The notes: generated by a model not told the origin, from the letters alone. A DNA stretch of 64,000 nt from Rouxiella sp. WC2420 (GCF_041200025.1 NZ_CP165628.1:868001-932000), one strand, 5' to 3'; positions 1 to 9,655 are shown, counted from the stretch's first letter. Translations and numbers: made by a program.

Positions 1-641
1 TTGTTATCCAGCAAATCTTCAAGACCGATCTGCTTGAAATAACTGGTGTCCCAGCGATCTTCGTGGCCGATATAGGTCCATTTACAGACAGTAGAACATA
101 GCGAGCGGGCAGTATCGCTGGTTGCGCGCCAGGTCAGGAAGTCAGGTAAATCAAAAAGATGGCCAACGTTACTCCAGGTAGTCGGCATATGCTGTTTGAG
201 CCATAGCAGCTTCGGTGTCTGCATCTCTGGCGAGATAATGCCGCCTACAAACTCCAATACCCGATGGCCGGTAGCGTTAATGCGTTCGGCCTGTGAAATC
301 GCCCGGTGATCCATCCAGACAATAATGTTTTGCTCGCTGCGACCCGAGGGGCTCACGGTCAGCGGTTTGCCTTCTTTATCCAGCACCACCAGCGAACAGG
401 TGGCATCAAAGCCCATGCCTTTGACCTGAATCGGGTTGATATCTGCCTGATTCATTGCATCTTTTACCGCGTTGCAAACGGCGGCCCAAATTTCATCCGA
501 GGATTGTTCCACAAAATCGGCTTTCGGGCGGTACAAGGTAATGTCGCGGCTGGCCTGACTGACCATGTGTCCCTTCAAATCAAACACGCCTGCGCGAGCA
601 CTGCCAGTTCCCACATCCACGCCAATAAAATAACTCGCCAT
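1..641 (-). CDS. FGGY-family carbohydrate kinase, N-terminal part (runs off window)
   Basis: The visible 213 residues are the N-terminal FGGY domain of a sugar kinase that phosphorylates a pentose, pentulose or polyol with ATP in the cytoplasm. The start [18 protein letters not shown] carries the DxGTGSxR phosphate-binding loop, followed by WMDHR, as in ribulokinase-like members. ATG at 641 has an AAGGATC Shine-Dalgarno sequence. It is the last visible gene of the minus-strand ABC importer operon, 44 bp after the permease, so it probably phosphorylates the sugar that importer delivers. The C-terminal half is outside the window. The substrate cannot be named from this sequence. Confidence 0.85.
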   Translation of the reverse strand, partial: MASYFIGVDVGTGSARAGVFDLKGHMVSQASRDITLYRPKADFVEQSSDEIWAAVCNAVKDAMNQADINPIQVKGMGFDATCSLVVLDKEGKPLTVSPSGRSEQNIIVWMDHRAISQAERINATGHRVLEFVGGIISPEMQTPKLLWLKQHMPTTWSNVGHLFDLPDFLTWRATSDTARSLCSTVCKWTYIGHEDRWDTSYFKQIGLEDLLDN

Positions 642-685
642 GTTTAGATCCTTATGTCTCTGTAATCAATGTCTTTTAAAGTCGA

Positions 686-1639
686 TTATGATTTACGATT
701 CTGTAATGCGATAAACAGGATCAACACGCCGCCCCAGAGCGCCATGGTCAGATAACTGCTGACGCCCATCAGGTTCAGGCCGCTTTCCAGCATCTGCAAT
801 ACCACCAGCGCCAGCACCAGACCAATCACTCGACCAAAGCCGCCGTCAGGATTGATGCCGCCCAACACCGAGGCCAGAATAGTGACCAGCAGGTAGGAGT
901 CGCCATAACCCGCCTTGGCCGAGTTGAATTTCGACATCATCAGCAGCGCCGCCGCCCAGCCAAACAGCGCCGACAGTACATAGACCACCAGCGTCACGCG
1001 ATGGGTACTGACACCGCTGAAGCGCGTGGCCTGCTCGTTGGAGCCCATCAGGTACAAACTTCGGCCCAGCGTGGTGTGCTCGAGCACGACCCACAGCAGA
1101 AACGCCACCAGTAGAAACAGCACCAGCGCAATAGGTATTCCTAGCAGATTGCCGCTGCTAAGGTACTGAATAGCAGATGGAAAACCGGAAATAACCGTTC
1201 CTCCGGTAAGCAGAATATTCAGCCCGGCAATCAGGGTCATAGTGCCCAATGAAGCGAGAATGGGTGAGACGCCAATGTAGGCAATCAGCGAGCCGTTAAG
1301 CAGGCCAATCACGATTGCCACGGCGATACCCGCCAGCATTGCCAGCGCAAAATACAGTGGCTGATCGGGGTGGGCGACCAGAATAGCCGCCATCACCAGT
1401 GAGCAGGCGTTGGCTCCGGCGATTACCGACAGATTAATGCCGCCGGTTAACATGGTTATGCCCATTCCCAGTGCCAGCATGCCAAGGATCGGCAGTTGCG
1501 AAGAGATGGACTGGAAGTTGCCAAGACTGAAGAAACTTTTACCCAGCGTGAAGGAGAACAGCAGGGCGACGGCAATAATGATCAACACCTGCAAACGGAT
1601 GATTCTGTCAGCGGGGATAAAGCGGGTTAATGTGCTCAT
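686..1639 (-). CDS. Sugar ABC transporter permease (RbsC family), second permease
   Basis: This 317-residue, highly hydrophobic protein belongs to the ribose/xylose/AI-2 type permease family (BPD_transp_2). It shows the typical GMGITMLTGGINLSV segment and the cytoplasmic loop with GSNEQATRFSG that contacts the ATPase. I chose ATG 1639 rather than the longer reading: it lies one base after the stop of the preceding permease and has an AAGGG ribosome site. With the other permease it would form a heterodimeric channel in the inner membrane. Substrate specificity is unknown. Confidence 0.88.
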   Translation of the reverse strand: MSTLTRFIPADRIIRLQVLIIIAVALLFSFTLGKSFFSLGNFQSISSQLPILGMLALGMGITMLTGGINLSVIAGANACSLVMAAILVAHPDQPLYFALAMLAGIAVAIVIGLLNGSLIAYIGVSPILASLGTMTLIAGLNILLTGGTVISGFPSAIQYLSSGNLLGIPIALVLFLLVAFLLWVVLEHTTLGRSLYLMGSNEQATRFSGVSTHRVTLVVYVLSALFGWAAALLMMSKFNSAKAGYGDSYLLVTILASVLGGINPDGGFGRVIGLVLALVVLQMLESGLNLMGVSSYLTMALWGGVLILFIALQNRKS

Positions 1640-1640
1640 G

Positions 1641-2627
1641 TTAAATACCCTTCGCCAGTTTGCGTTTTTCATTCCACGCGGTGCTGCTGATGCTGACCAG
1701 AATGATCACTCCGCTAAACACCTGATGCCAGTAAGAGGAGATCGACAGCAGCGTCAGACCGTTTTGCAGGAAGGCCAGCAGCATTACGCCGAGAATGGTG
1801 CCGGTCAGCGAACCGCGACCGCCGGTCATGCTTGTGCCGCCCAATACCACGGCCGCCAGTACTGTTAGCTCAAAGCCCAACAGCGAATTTGGCGCTACCG
1901 ATTGGGTGATTTGCGCTTGCACCACGGCGGCAATGCCCGCCAGCAGCCCCATAAAACCGTAAACGTAAAAGTGTAATCGCAGAATGTTCAGGCCCAGCCG
2001 CGATGCTGCATCGCGATTGCTGCCCATGGCATAGATTTGCCGACCAATACGGGTGCGGTTCATTAGCACGCCAGTGGCGATAATCACCGCCGCCAGGCTG
2101 AGCAGCGGCAGCGTCAGGCCGTAATCGTTGCCGTCGGAAGCGGTGAACGAGAACCAGTTTATGCCGTTCATAAACCAGTCGGGGAAGCCGTACAGCCAGG
2201 TACCGTCGGTGAAATACACCAGCAGGCCGTAGTAAAGATTTAGCGTCGCAATGGTGATGATGATTGCCGGCACGCGTAACCAATAGACCAGAAAACCGTT
2301 GACCAATCCGAGCAACAGCCCGACGCCCATCGCCATCGCGAAAGCAACCGGGAAGCTGCCGCCGTGATGAATGATGTAGCTCGCCATTACATATTGACCA
2401 ATCGAGGTCATCGCCGGAAACGAAATGTCGATCCCTCCAGCGATCAGCACTACGAACAGGCCGCAGGCTAGAATCCCCAGAATGGCATAGCTGGTGGCGA
2501 CATCGGTGAGGTTGCCGATGGTCAGAAATTCTTTGGTGCTGATGCTCAGGCCAACCGCCAGTAATAACACCAGCACCCCAAGCCAAAACTCATGATAAGA
2601 GAGGGCTTTTGATAAATGGTTACGCAT
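1641..2627 (-). CDS. Sugar ABC transporter permease (RbsC family), first permease
   Basis: This 328-residue inner-membrane permease belongs to the same family as its downstream partner. It has the GLFVVLIAGGIDISFPAM signature segment and the GSNRDAASRLG coupling loop. It overlaps the stop of the ATPase gene by 8 bp (start at 2627, ATPase ends at 2620), which indicates translational coupling. Two different permeases with one double ATPase resembles LsrC/LsrD and similar importers more than the RbsC homodimer. Confidence 0.88.
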   Translation of the reverse strand: MRNHLSKALSYHEFWLGVLVLLLAVGLSISTKEFLTIGNLTDVATSYAILGILACGLFVVLIAGGIDISFPAMTSIGQYVMASYIIHHGGSFPVAFAMAMGVGLLLGLVNGFLVYWLRVPAIIITIATLNLYYGLLVYFTDGTWLYGFPDWFMNGINWFSFTASDGNDYGLTLPLLSLAAVIIATGVLMNRTRIGRQIYAMGSNRDAASRLGLNILRLHFYVYGFMGLLAGIAAVVQAQITQSVAPNSLLGFELTVLAAVVLGGTSMTGGRGSLTGTILGVMLLAFLQNGLTLLSISSYWHQVFSGVIILVSISSTAWNEKRKLAKGI

Positions 2628-4161
2628 TGATCACCTCCGCAATCTGCTGTTCGCTACACTGGTGCGGCGAGAACTCGGCGACCAGCTCACCTTTGCGCAT
2701 GACCAACACGCGATGGCTGTTGTAATAGGCCTCCGGGATTTCGTCGCAAATCATCAGCACCGCCATGCCCGACTCGGCAAGATCGCGGGCAATTCGGTAA
2801 ATCCCTTCTTTATTAGCGATATCAACGCCAACCGTGGGGGAGTCGAGGATCAGAATATGCGGCTCGGTGGCCACCCATTTGGCGATAGCGATGCGCTGTG
2901 CGTTACCGCCGGACAGTGTTTTCACCGGCAGTGCACTGTCAGAGACCTTGATATTCAGGTCACGGATCAGATCTTTAACCACCGATTTAGCTTTGCGATG
3001 ATTCATCAGTCCGCTGGGTTTTTGCAGCTTGTTGAAGATCGAAACCAGTGTGTTGTCGTAGATCGACTGCTCCATGATCAGCCCTTGAGTCAGGCGATCC
3101 TCGGAAACATAGGCGATGCCATTGCGAATCGCGTCACGGTTGCTGCGAAAACTCACCGGCTTGCCATTAATGCGGATCTCGCCGCTGTCGGGGCGGGTCA
3201 TGCCGAACAGGCTGAGGCACAGCTCGGTTCGCCCGGAGCCGAGCAGTCCAACGATTGAGGTGATCTCGCCCTGTCGCAGCGACAGGGAAATATCCTGATA
3301 TTGCCCGGCGCGGCTAAGGTGACTGACTTCCAGCAGCGGTGTGACATCAGCGGGCGCGCGATGGGGCAGGTGGCTGTAGCTGAAACGCTGGCCTGTCATG
3401 AGAAACGCGAGCTCATTGCTGTCAAGTTCGCTGGCTGGATAGGTGCCGACCAGCTTGCCATCTCGCATCACGCTGATTCTATCGGCGACTTCCATGACTT
3501 CATCGAGGCGATGGCTGACAAACACTACGCAAATATTGGCCGCTTTAAGCTCGTTCACGACTCGCAACAGGCCATTGACCTCGGTACGCGTCAGCGAGGC
3601 GGTGGGTTCATCCATGATAACCAGGCTGGCGTCGGCGGCGATGGCGCGACAGATAGCGACCAGTTGGCGATCGGCGATCGACAGTTTTTCAACTTTGCGA
3701 TCTGGATCCAGCGCCACGCCAACGCGTTTCATCGCCGCCAGAGCTTTTTGGCGCATTGCGTCTTTATGCACCCAGAAATCGCCGCCGGGTAAATAACGGT
3801 GAATGGCAATATTCCCGGCTACCGATAAATTAGGGAATAACGATAAATCCTGATAAATCACCTGAATGCCGTAAAAAGAAGACAGCTGCGGGGTTAGCGA
3901 ATGGAATAATTTGCCATCCAGCATAATTGCCGCGCCTTTTTCAGGCTGATAAACCCCGGAGATAACTTTAATAATTGTGCTCTTTCCGCAGCCATTTTGC
4001 CCGGCCAGACAGTGAACCTCGCCCTTATTCAAAGTCAGAGTGACGTTATCCAGCGCTAATACGCCGGGAAATTTTTTACTGATATGTTCGAGGCTGATTA
4101 ATGCCTCGGATGAGGAAGCAGAATGACTCTGGCTGGAGTCAAGCGTCGCAATATTATTCAT
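2620..4161 (-). CDS. Sugar ABC transporter ATP-binding protein (double ATPase, RbsA/XylG type)
   Basis: This 513-residue protein has two tandem ABC domains. The first has Walker A GQNGCGKST at about residues 54-62 and a Walker B ending LVIMDEPTA. The second has the degenerate GLLGSGRTE loop and a complete signature LSGGNAQR, the usual pattern for this family. ATG 4161 is preferred because AAGGA lies about 8 bases upstream; an ATG at 4167 is too close to it. It energises uptake by the two permeases encoded immediately downstream and overlaps the first of them by 8 bp. Confidence 0.9.
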   Translation of the reverse strand: MNNIATLDSSQSHSASSSEALISLEHISKKFPGVLALDNVTLTLNKGEVHCLAGQNGCGKSTIIKVISGVYQPEKGAAIMLDGKLFHSLTPQLSSFYGIQVIYQDLSLFPNLSVAGNIAIHRYLPGGDFWVHKDAMRQKALAAMKRVGVALDPDRKVEKLSIADRQLVAICRAIAADASLVIMDEPTASLTRTEVNGLLRVVNELKAANICVVFVSHRLDEVMEVADRISVMRDGKLVGTYPASELDSNELAFLMTGQRFSYSHLPHRAPADVTPLLEVSHLSRAGQYQDISLSLRQGEITSIVGLLGSGRTELCLSLFGMTRPDSGEIRINGKPVSFRSNRDAIRNGIAYVSEDRLTQGLIMEQSIYDNTLVSIFNKLQKPSGLMNHRKAKSVVKDLIRDLNIKVSDSALPVKTLSGGNAQRIAIAKWVATEPHILILDSPTVGVDIANKEGIYRIARDLAESGMAVLMICDEIPEAYYNSHRVLVMRKGELVAEFSPHQCSEQQIAEVINA

Positions 4162-4280
4162 CGACATTTTCCTTACTGCACTGGTGATATATCGATGCGG
4201 GTTAGGCATCGATATATTAAATAACCTACTAAAAATAACTAACTGTAATTTTAAAAAACCGTGCCGAAGCGATTATTATT

Positions 4281-5267
4281 TTAGAAGCCCAGGCTTTTGG
4301 CATTATCTGCCGAAACTTCAAGAATACGGTTAAAGCGGATCACGCCGGTATCCATATCGACGTCGGCTTTGCCCAGGCCGTCAATAGTCAGATCTTTGGT
4401 GACTGCCTTACCCTGTAGCATTTGATCTGCCAGACTCACCAGCGCGAAACCCGCGTCTTTCGGGTCCCACAGCAGCACTTTTTTGATATCACCGCGAACC
4501 AGATACGGCGCGGCCTGCGCTGGCATGGCTATGCCGACGACGGCAACTTTATTCTTGGCGCGTTTTTGCTGAATCGCCTGACCTGCACCAATTGGGCCTA
4601 ATGAACCAAATCCAATAATCCCTTTCAGATCCGGATAGGCTTTCATTAAGTCGAGAGTAGTGGAATAGGACTTATCAATACTTTCAGCCACCGGCAGGCG
4701 CGAGGTGACTTCATGCATATCGGGATATTTTTCTTTTTGATATTTAATCGCGGTATCGGCCCAGGCATTATGCAATGGCACAGTCAGTGAACCGACATAA
4801 ATAGCGTAGCCTCCTTTACTGTCCATAGCTTTTGCCAGCGCATCCATATTGGCTTGGGCATATTTCTGGCTGTCGATGGTTTCAATATCCCATTGGCCAA
4901 TTCGCTGGTCGGGAGATTCATTGGTTAATACCACAATTCCGGCCTCACGAGCTTTTTTAAGCACCGGTTCTAATACTTTGGCATCATTTGGCACCACAAT
5001 AATCGCGTCGACTTTTTTAGCGATCAAATCCTCAATGACTTTTACCTGTTGTGCCGGATCTGGCGTAGAAGCGCCGACTTCATAGGCATTAACGTTTAAT
5101 TTGGTAGCGGCTTCTTTTACCCCGACTTCCATACGTGTGAACCATGGAATACCGGTGACTTTAGCGACGACGGCAATATCGTAAGGCTTGGCGGCAAAGC
5201 TTGGCGTTGAGATCAACATGCATGCTGAAATTACACATGCACTGATTAATGCGTGGTTAAATTTCAT
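4281..5267 (-). CDS. Periplasmic sugar-binding protein (LsrB/RhaS-like, Peripla_BP_4)
   Basis: This 328-residue protein has a signal peptide cleaved after about residue 25 (ISTPSFA, then AKPYDIAVV). The body has the periplasmic binding protein type 1 fold, with segments such as VEDLIAKKVDAIIVVPND recognisable in style, and resembles autoinducer-2 (LsrB) and rhamnose (RhaS) binding proteins most. It leads the operon and is separated from the ATPase gene by about 120 bp, a common arrangement that allows higher expression of the binding protein. ATG 5267 has AAAGGT upstream. The ligand is unknown; no AI-2 processing genes are visible. Confidence 0.85.
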   Translation of the reverse strand: MKFNHALISACVISACMLISTPSFAAKPYDIAVVAKVTGIPWFTRMEVGVKEAATKLNVNAYEVGASTPDPAQQVKVIEDLIAKKVDAIIVVPNDAKVLEPVLKKAREAGIVVLTNESPDQRIGQWDIETIDSQKYAQANMDALAKAMDSKGGYAIYVGSLTVPLHNAWADTAIKYQKEKYPDMHEVTSRLPVAESIDKSYSTTLDLMKAYPDLKGIIGFGSLGPIGAGQAIQQKRAKNKVAVVGIAMPAQAAPYLVRGDIKKVLLWDPKDAGFALVSLADQMLQGKAVTKDLTIDGLGKADVDMDTGVIRFNRILEVSADNAKSLGF

Positions 5268-5693
5268 GGCTGTACCTTTGTTATGTGTAGGGTGGTTATT
5301 TTTTCCACACAGCGAGATTAACAAAGGTCGAACTGGCCCATCGTTTAAAAGTTAACAATATGTGATAAAAGTCCGTAATTGTTATTGTTTATAATAAATA
5401 ATGTTAATTTATGGTTAAATTTAACTACACATGACGCTAATCCATCCACCAAATCAATGCCATCATGTTAAATGATTAGATATTTAGATCATTAATTTAA
5501 CTTTAAATTAACAATTGAGCTTGTTTTGCTGCTTCTTGCTGGGCGAAGAATGGCGGCTTTTAAAAATGAATTCGTAAACTGTGAGAACTATCACGCGCCA
5601 TCGACAGCACTGGCAGAGTATCCGCAGTCAACGGGCCTGGTCTACACTGGGGTAAAGCCGTGCCTTCAATCTAACAAATACAGAGGAAGTGTT
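5268..5693. other. AT-rich divergent intergenic region between sugar ABC operon and yghU
   Basis: This 426-bp stretch must hold the promoters for the ABC operon (minus) and yghU (plus). A TGTGA half-site lies at 5361-5365 and a TATAAT hexamer at 5390-5395. An inverted repeat of 6-bp arms (AATGAT/ATCATT, 5471-5493) could be a regulator site. None of these is strong enough to assign. No convincing gene is present. Confidence 0.4.
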
Positions 5694-6527
5694 ATGAGTT
5701 ATCAACCACCTAAAGTCTGGACCAATAACGAACTTGGCGGCGCATGGGGCAAGCTTAACCGCCCCGTGGCTGGCGCGACTCACGAGAAAACACTGCCCGT
5801 CGGCAAACATCCATTGCAGCTCTATTCCCTGGGCACGCCCAACGGCCAGAAAGTGACTATTTTGCTGGAAGAGCTGCTGGCGCTGGGTGTGACAGGGGCG
5901 GAGTATGACGCGCATCTGATCCGCATCAACGAGGGCGATCAGTTCTCCTCAGGATTTGTCGATGTTAATCCAAACTCCAAGATCCCGGCGCTGCTTGACG
6001 TTTCCGGCGACGAACCGGTGCGAGTGTTTGAATCCGGCGCAATCCTGCTTTATTTGGCCGATAAGTTTGGTTTCTTACTGCCAAAAGATCGCGCCAAGCG
6101 CACCGAAGCCCTGAACTGGTTGTTCTGGTTGCAAGGTTCTGCGCCATACGTCGGCGGCGGTTTTGGTCATTTTTATCACTATGCGCCGGAAAAAATCGAA
6201 TACGCCATTAACCGCTTCACCATGGAAGCCAAGCGCCATCTGGACCTGCTCGACAAGCAGCTGGCCGAGCATCGCTTTATCGCCGGTGACGAATACACAA
6301 TCGCCGATATTGCTATCTGGCCGTGGTACGGCGCTTTGGTTAAAGGCCTGCTTTACGAGGCGGCAGAGTTTATCGATGCCAAGTCTTACACTAACCTGCT
6401 TCGCTGGACCAATGAGATTGAAGCTCGACCAGCAGTCGCGCGTGGACGTATCGTCAACCGCACCTGGGGGGAGAAGCAACTGGCTGAACGCCATGATGCA
6501 GCGGATTTTACGGCGCTGGGCCTCTAA
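5694..6527 (+). CDS. yghU: Glutathione S-transferase-like disulfide-bond oxidoreductase YghU
   Basis: The 277-residue product follows E. coli YghU closely, with shared stretches such as HEKTLPVGKHPLQLYSLGTP, FGHFYHYAP and the end RHDAADF. YghU-type enzymes bind two glutathione molecules and reduce disulfides or organic peroxides in the cytosol. An N-terminal thioredoxin-like domain (about 45-130) is followed by an all-helical GST C-terminal domain. ATG 5694 has GAGGAAG at optimal distance; a longer open frame upstream lacks a ribosome site. It is probably monocistronic and ends at a hairpin. Confidence 0.93.
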   Translation: MSYQPPKVWTNNELGGAWGKLNRPVAGATHEKTLPVGKHPLQLYSLGTPNGQKVTILLEELLALGVTGAEYDAHLIRINEGDQFSSGFVDVNPNSKIPALLDVSGDEPVRVFESGAILLYLADKFGFLLPKDRAKRTEALNWLFWLQGSAPYVGGGFGHFYHYAPEKIEYAINRFTMEAKRHLDLLDKQLAEHRFIAGDEYTIADIAIWPWYGALVKGLLYEAAEFIDAKSYTNLLRWTNEIEARPAVARGRIVNRTWGEKQLAERHDAADFTALGL

Positions 6528-6553
6528 GCCTTAATTTAATCACCGCGTGAATA

Positions 6554-6630
6554 AATGCTTCCTCGGACCTTGAACTGCGAAAGAGTTTTGAACTGCGCAA
6601 ACAAAGTCTGAGGAGGCATTTTTATTTTCA
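6554..6630 (+). terminator. Probable rho-independent terminator after yghU
   Basis: Fifteen-base arms at 6554-6568 and 6606-6620 pair throughout, with two G-U pairs, and are followed by TTTTATTTTC. The loop is unusually long (37 bases) and contains a direct repeat of TTGAACTGCG (6570-6579 and 6588-6597). Confidence 0.55.
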
Positions 6631-6691
6631 TTTTTCACTCTGCTTTACAGATACCTTCTCAGACCCTCGATTAAACAAAGCAGCGCCGGAT

Positions 6692-7396
6692 TTACCAAGG
6701 CACGACTTTCCCCTGATAATCCAGATAATGTAGTCCCGGAACGCCTGAATAGGTCTCGATAGTTTTCACTAGATTTGGAATACTTTCATCAATGGTCAGG
6801 CGCGCCTGTGGCCCTCCCATATCGGTTTGCACCCAACCCGGTGCCATCAGCAGCAAGGTACGCGGGTCTTCACTATGGCGGGCGGCGAAGCTGCGCATAA
6901 ACATATTCAGCGCCGCTTTACTGCCGCGATAAACTTCATAATTGCCGTTGGTATTATTGGTCAGACTGCCCTGACCCGATGACATAATGCCAATTGAACC
7001 CGTCGGCGGCACCAAATCTTCAAATTTCTCAACCACTCGCAGCGGGCTGAGTGCGTTGGTCACCATCACGCGAATAAATTCTTCTGTCGAAACATCGGCA
7101 ATCGTTTCTCCGTCGGCATTTTTAACCCCGGCGTTGACGAACAGCAGGTCAATCTGGCGGTTTCCTAACCTTTCATGCAGCGCATCGACGTCTTGCGGCA
7201 CCGTGATATCGGCGGTCTCAACCTCAAGCTGCTGCGGCCAGACTTTCTGCAGTTGCAACAGTTTATCTGTTGATAAAGCTCGCCCGGTGGCGATCACTTT
7301 CGCGCCATGCTTGAGATATTCTTCCGCCATTGCTAAGCCGAGACCGCGCGAGGCGCCGATAAGCAAAACGGTTTTCTGTACAGAATCTGTTGTCAT
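6692..7396 (-). CDS. Short-chain dehydrogenase/reductase (SDR)
   Basis: This 234-residue classical SDR has the nucleotide-binding motif GASRGLG near the N-terminus, NAG after beta-4, a catalytic Ser in IMSSGQGS and the YRGSK (YxxxK) catalytic pair. It should be a soluble NAD(P)H-dependent oxidoreductase; the substrate cannot be inferred. ATG 7396 is chosen because GAGGAAATAGAG precedes it, while the longer frame has no ribosome site. It is divergent from the LysR gene at 7610, which is the usual layout for a LysR regulator and its target. Confidence 0.85.
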   Translation of the reverse strand: MTTDSVQKTVLLIGASRGLGLAMAEEYLKHGAKVIATGRALSTDKLLQLQKVWPQQLEVETADITVPQDVDALHERLGNRQIDLLFVNAGVKNADGETIADVSTEEFIRVMVTNALSPLRVVEKFEDLVPPTGSIGIMSSGQGSLTNNTNGNYEVYRGSKAALNMFMRSFAARHSEDPRTLLLMAPGWVQTDMGGPQARLTIDESIPNLVKTIETYSGVPGLHYLDYQGKVVPW

Positions 7397-7609
7397 CTCT
7401 ATTTCCTCTGGAGGGTTACTTAAGCAGGATTGCTGCCGGTTGAGAAACTTTACGCCTGTCTCAGATAAGGCGGAAGACGCAGCATTTGCATTGATAAGCT
7501 GCATAGAGCGCCTTTCAAGTTTTCGGCGAGGGCATTAGTATGGCTCAGGCGCAAAGAGACCAAAATCCGCTTTCTGGCAAAGTGATTTCTCACTTGAAAA
7601 GGCAGGCCC

Positions 7610-8533
7610 ATGACTGAACCCGATCTGAATTTACTGATTGCTCTCGCCCCGCTGTTGGCAGAAAGAAGTGTAGCAGGCGCGGCCCGCCGTCTGGGATTAA
7701 GTGCCTCGGCGATGAGTCGAACGTTGGGGCGTTTGCGCGAGGCAACCGGCGATCCTTTGCTGGTACGAGCAGGGCGAAATATGGTGTTGACGCCTTACGC
7801 CGAGGAGATCCGCGAGCGCACGCATCATATTTTGGCCGAGGCGCGAGCGGTTCTAAGCCCGTCGAAGGCCGAGCTGGATTTAACCACGCTGGACCGCACT
7901 TTTACCCTGCGAGCCAATGACGGTTTCGTTGAGGCTTTCGGCGCGGCGCTGATTGCGGCTGCGGTCAAGGCGGCACCGCGCGTGCGACTGCGTTTTGCGC
8001 CCAAGCCGGAGAAGAGCGACCGGCCCTTGCGCGAAGGTTTGGTCGATCTCGAAATTGGCGTCTTGGGGGAAATGGGGCCGGAAATCCGCTTGCAGGCACT
8101 GTTCAGGGATCGTTTTATTGGTGTCGTGCGTAAAGGGCACACTCTCGAAAATCGTCGGGAAATTACCGCCCAAGATTATGCTGCCTGCGATCACGTTGTC
8201 GCGACGCGCAGTGGTAAAGCCAGCGGACCCGTGGATGAAGCGCTGGCAGAGCTGGGGTTGCAGCGCAATATTGCCGCCGTGGTATCGAGCTTTCATTCCG
8301 CGCTGGCGGTGGCAAGAGGGTCTGACCTGGTCGCGCTGGTGCCGGCGTCTTTTCTGAACTATCTGTCGGAAGAGGGAACGGCAGCCAGCTTCTACGCCTT
8401 TGAATTACCGGTTAAAACGCAAAGTATTACTGTGTCGCAAATGTGGCATCCGCGTTCAGAGGTCGATTCGGCACATCGCTGGTTACGCCAGTTGGTGCAC
8501 GCAACATTAGTGAACGGCAGTGCTACCACGTAG
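7610..8533 (+). CDS. LysR-family transcriptional regulator
   Basis: This 307-residue regulator has an N-terminal winged helix-turn-helix (SVAGAARRLGLSASAMSRTL, about residues 20-40) and a C-terminal LysR substrate-binding domain. The short ARRLGLSASAMSRTLGRLRE reading is typical of the LTTR subgroup that controls neighbouring oxidoreductases. It is divergent from the SDR gene at 6692-7396 and probably controls it. Its last 27 bp overlap the 3' end of the LacI gene on the other strand. Confidence 0.88.
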   Translation: MTEPDLNLLIALAPLLAERSVAGAARRLGLSASAMSRTLGRLREATGDPLLVRAGRNMVLTPYAEEIRERTHHILAEARAVLSPSKAELDLTTLDRTFTLRANDGFVEAFGAALIAAAVKAAPRVRLRFAPKPEKSDRPLREGLVDLEIGVLGEMGPEIRLQALFRDRFIGVVRKGHTLENRREITAQDYAACDHVVATRSGKASGPVDEALAELGLQRNIAAVVSSFHSALAVARGSDLVALVPASFLNYLSEEGTAASFYAFELPVKTQSITVSQMWHPRSEVDSAHRWLRQLVHATLVNGSATT

Positions 8534-9532
8534 CATAAGCTGGGTCGGCAATGTGCTGTTCTCTTCCACCTCTTCTCCCTGAATGGCCTGGAGGATCAGT
8601 TTGCCGGTCAGCGTGCCCATCTGCTTGTAAGGGATCGCCACGGTAGTCAGTGCCGGTGAGCAAACTTGCGCGATATCGCCGTCGCCCAGACCGGCGATCG
8701 CCAGCTGTGCCGGTACTGAAATGCCCTTTTTGTGGCAGGCGGCGATGGCTCCGCTGGCCAGCTCGTCCGACGTACAAATCAGCAGGTCAAGCTCGGGCCA
8801 GTTCAGCAAAATTTCGGGCAGCAATTGCTGGCCGGTTTGAACCGTTGGCGGTAAGGAAGTGCTAACCACTCGATGCGGTGACTGGTTTAAAGACAGCATG
8901 GCAGAGTGCCAGCCGCTAAGAATTTGTTGCACCATATGATGTTCGTGGGCGGCGCACAGCAGAGCAATGTTGTGAAAGCCTTTCAATGCCAGCGCATTAA
9001 TCAGCTGCTTGATTGCCAAACCAAAGTTAGTGCCGATATTGATGCCAAGCGGGGTGGCGATAGTGCCGCCGACCTGAACCACCGGAATAGTCGACTTTAG
9101 CAACAGATTATTGCTCTCCTCGCTGCTATCGAACTGATACATCACCATCGCGGCAGGGTTGTAAGACAGCATCATTTCAACCAGCCTTGACTCATCGGCG
9201 GCGGTAAAATGATCCTCCGCGAGGATCATATTGTAGCCTTTAGGTTTCAATACCTGATGCAGCGCTTCGGAAAACTGCGAACAACCGGGCGTGCTGGTGG
9301 AGGGCACCACCAAAGTAATCAGACGTGAGGTTGACGAGGCCAGACTACTGGCGGCCAGATTAGGCACGTAACCGAGTTCGCTGATCGCCGCCTCAATTTT
9401 TTCTCTTACCTGCGGCGACACTTTTTCCGGCTCTCTAAGCACGCGCGAAACGGTCATCGTACTGACGCCGGTCATTCTTGCGACGTCGGCCAGAGTACTC
9501 TTCCCTGAGTTTCGCCGTTGTTTTGCCTTCAT
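8507..9532 (-). CDS. LacI-family repressor (GntR/IdnR-like)
   Basis: This 341-residue protein has the N-terminal LacI helix-turn-helix and hinge (STLADVARMTGVSTMTVSRVL) after a basic leader, then a periplasmic-binding-like effector domain. It resembles gluconate regulators GntR and IdnR in its N-terminal part. It is divergent from the PTS operon at 9748, and two TGTTAGCG-type palindromes lie between them, so it very likely represses that PTS and itself. The inducer is unknown. It overlaps the LysR gene tail to tail by 27 bp. Confidence 0.9.
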   Translation of the reverse strand: MKAKQRRNSGKSTLADVARMTGVSTMTVSRVLREPEKVSPQVREKIEAAISELGYVPNLAASSLASSTSRLITLVVPSTSTPGCSQFSEALHQVLKPKGYNMILAEDHFTAADESRLVEMMLSYNPAAMVMYQFDSSEESNNLLLKSTIPVVQVGGTIATPLGINIGTNFGLAIKQLINALALKGFHNIALLCAAHEHHMVQQILSGWHSAMLSLNQSPHRVVSTSLPPTVQTGQQLLPEILLNWPELDLLICTSDELASGAIAACHKKGISVPAQLAIAGLGDGDIAQVCSPALTTVAIPYKQMGTLTGKLILQAIQGEEVEENSTLPTQLMLRGSTAVH

Positions 9533-9623
9533 TTTTTCCCCTGTCGTCTGATGCGCAATAGTGCCGCGATCGCCTGGACCTTTTTTACGCCTGTCGGCAA
9601 TTATAGTCGATAGACTTTATAAT

Positions 9624-9637
9624 TGTTAGCGTTAACA
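9624..9637. promoter_or_regulatory. Candidate LacI-family operator O1
   Basis: The sequence TGTTAGCGTTAACA has TGTTA/TAACA arms around a GCGT centre, the GntR/IdnR type of operator. Its centre lies 32 bp from the second site at 9656-9669. Confidence 0.65.
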
Positions 9638-9655
9638 TTGTGTTATCGAATTGCG

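Noticed and set aside
5361-5395. CRP half-site TGTGA and TATAAT hexamer upstream of the sugar ABC operon
   Set aside because: The second CRP half-site is absent and no -35 element is at the right distance from TATAAT.
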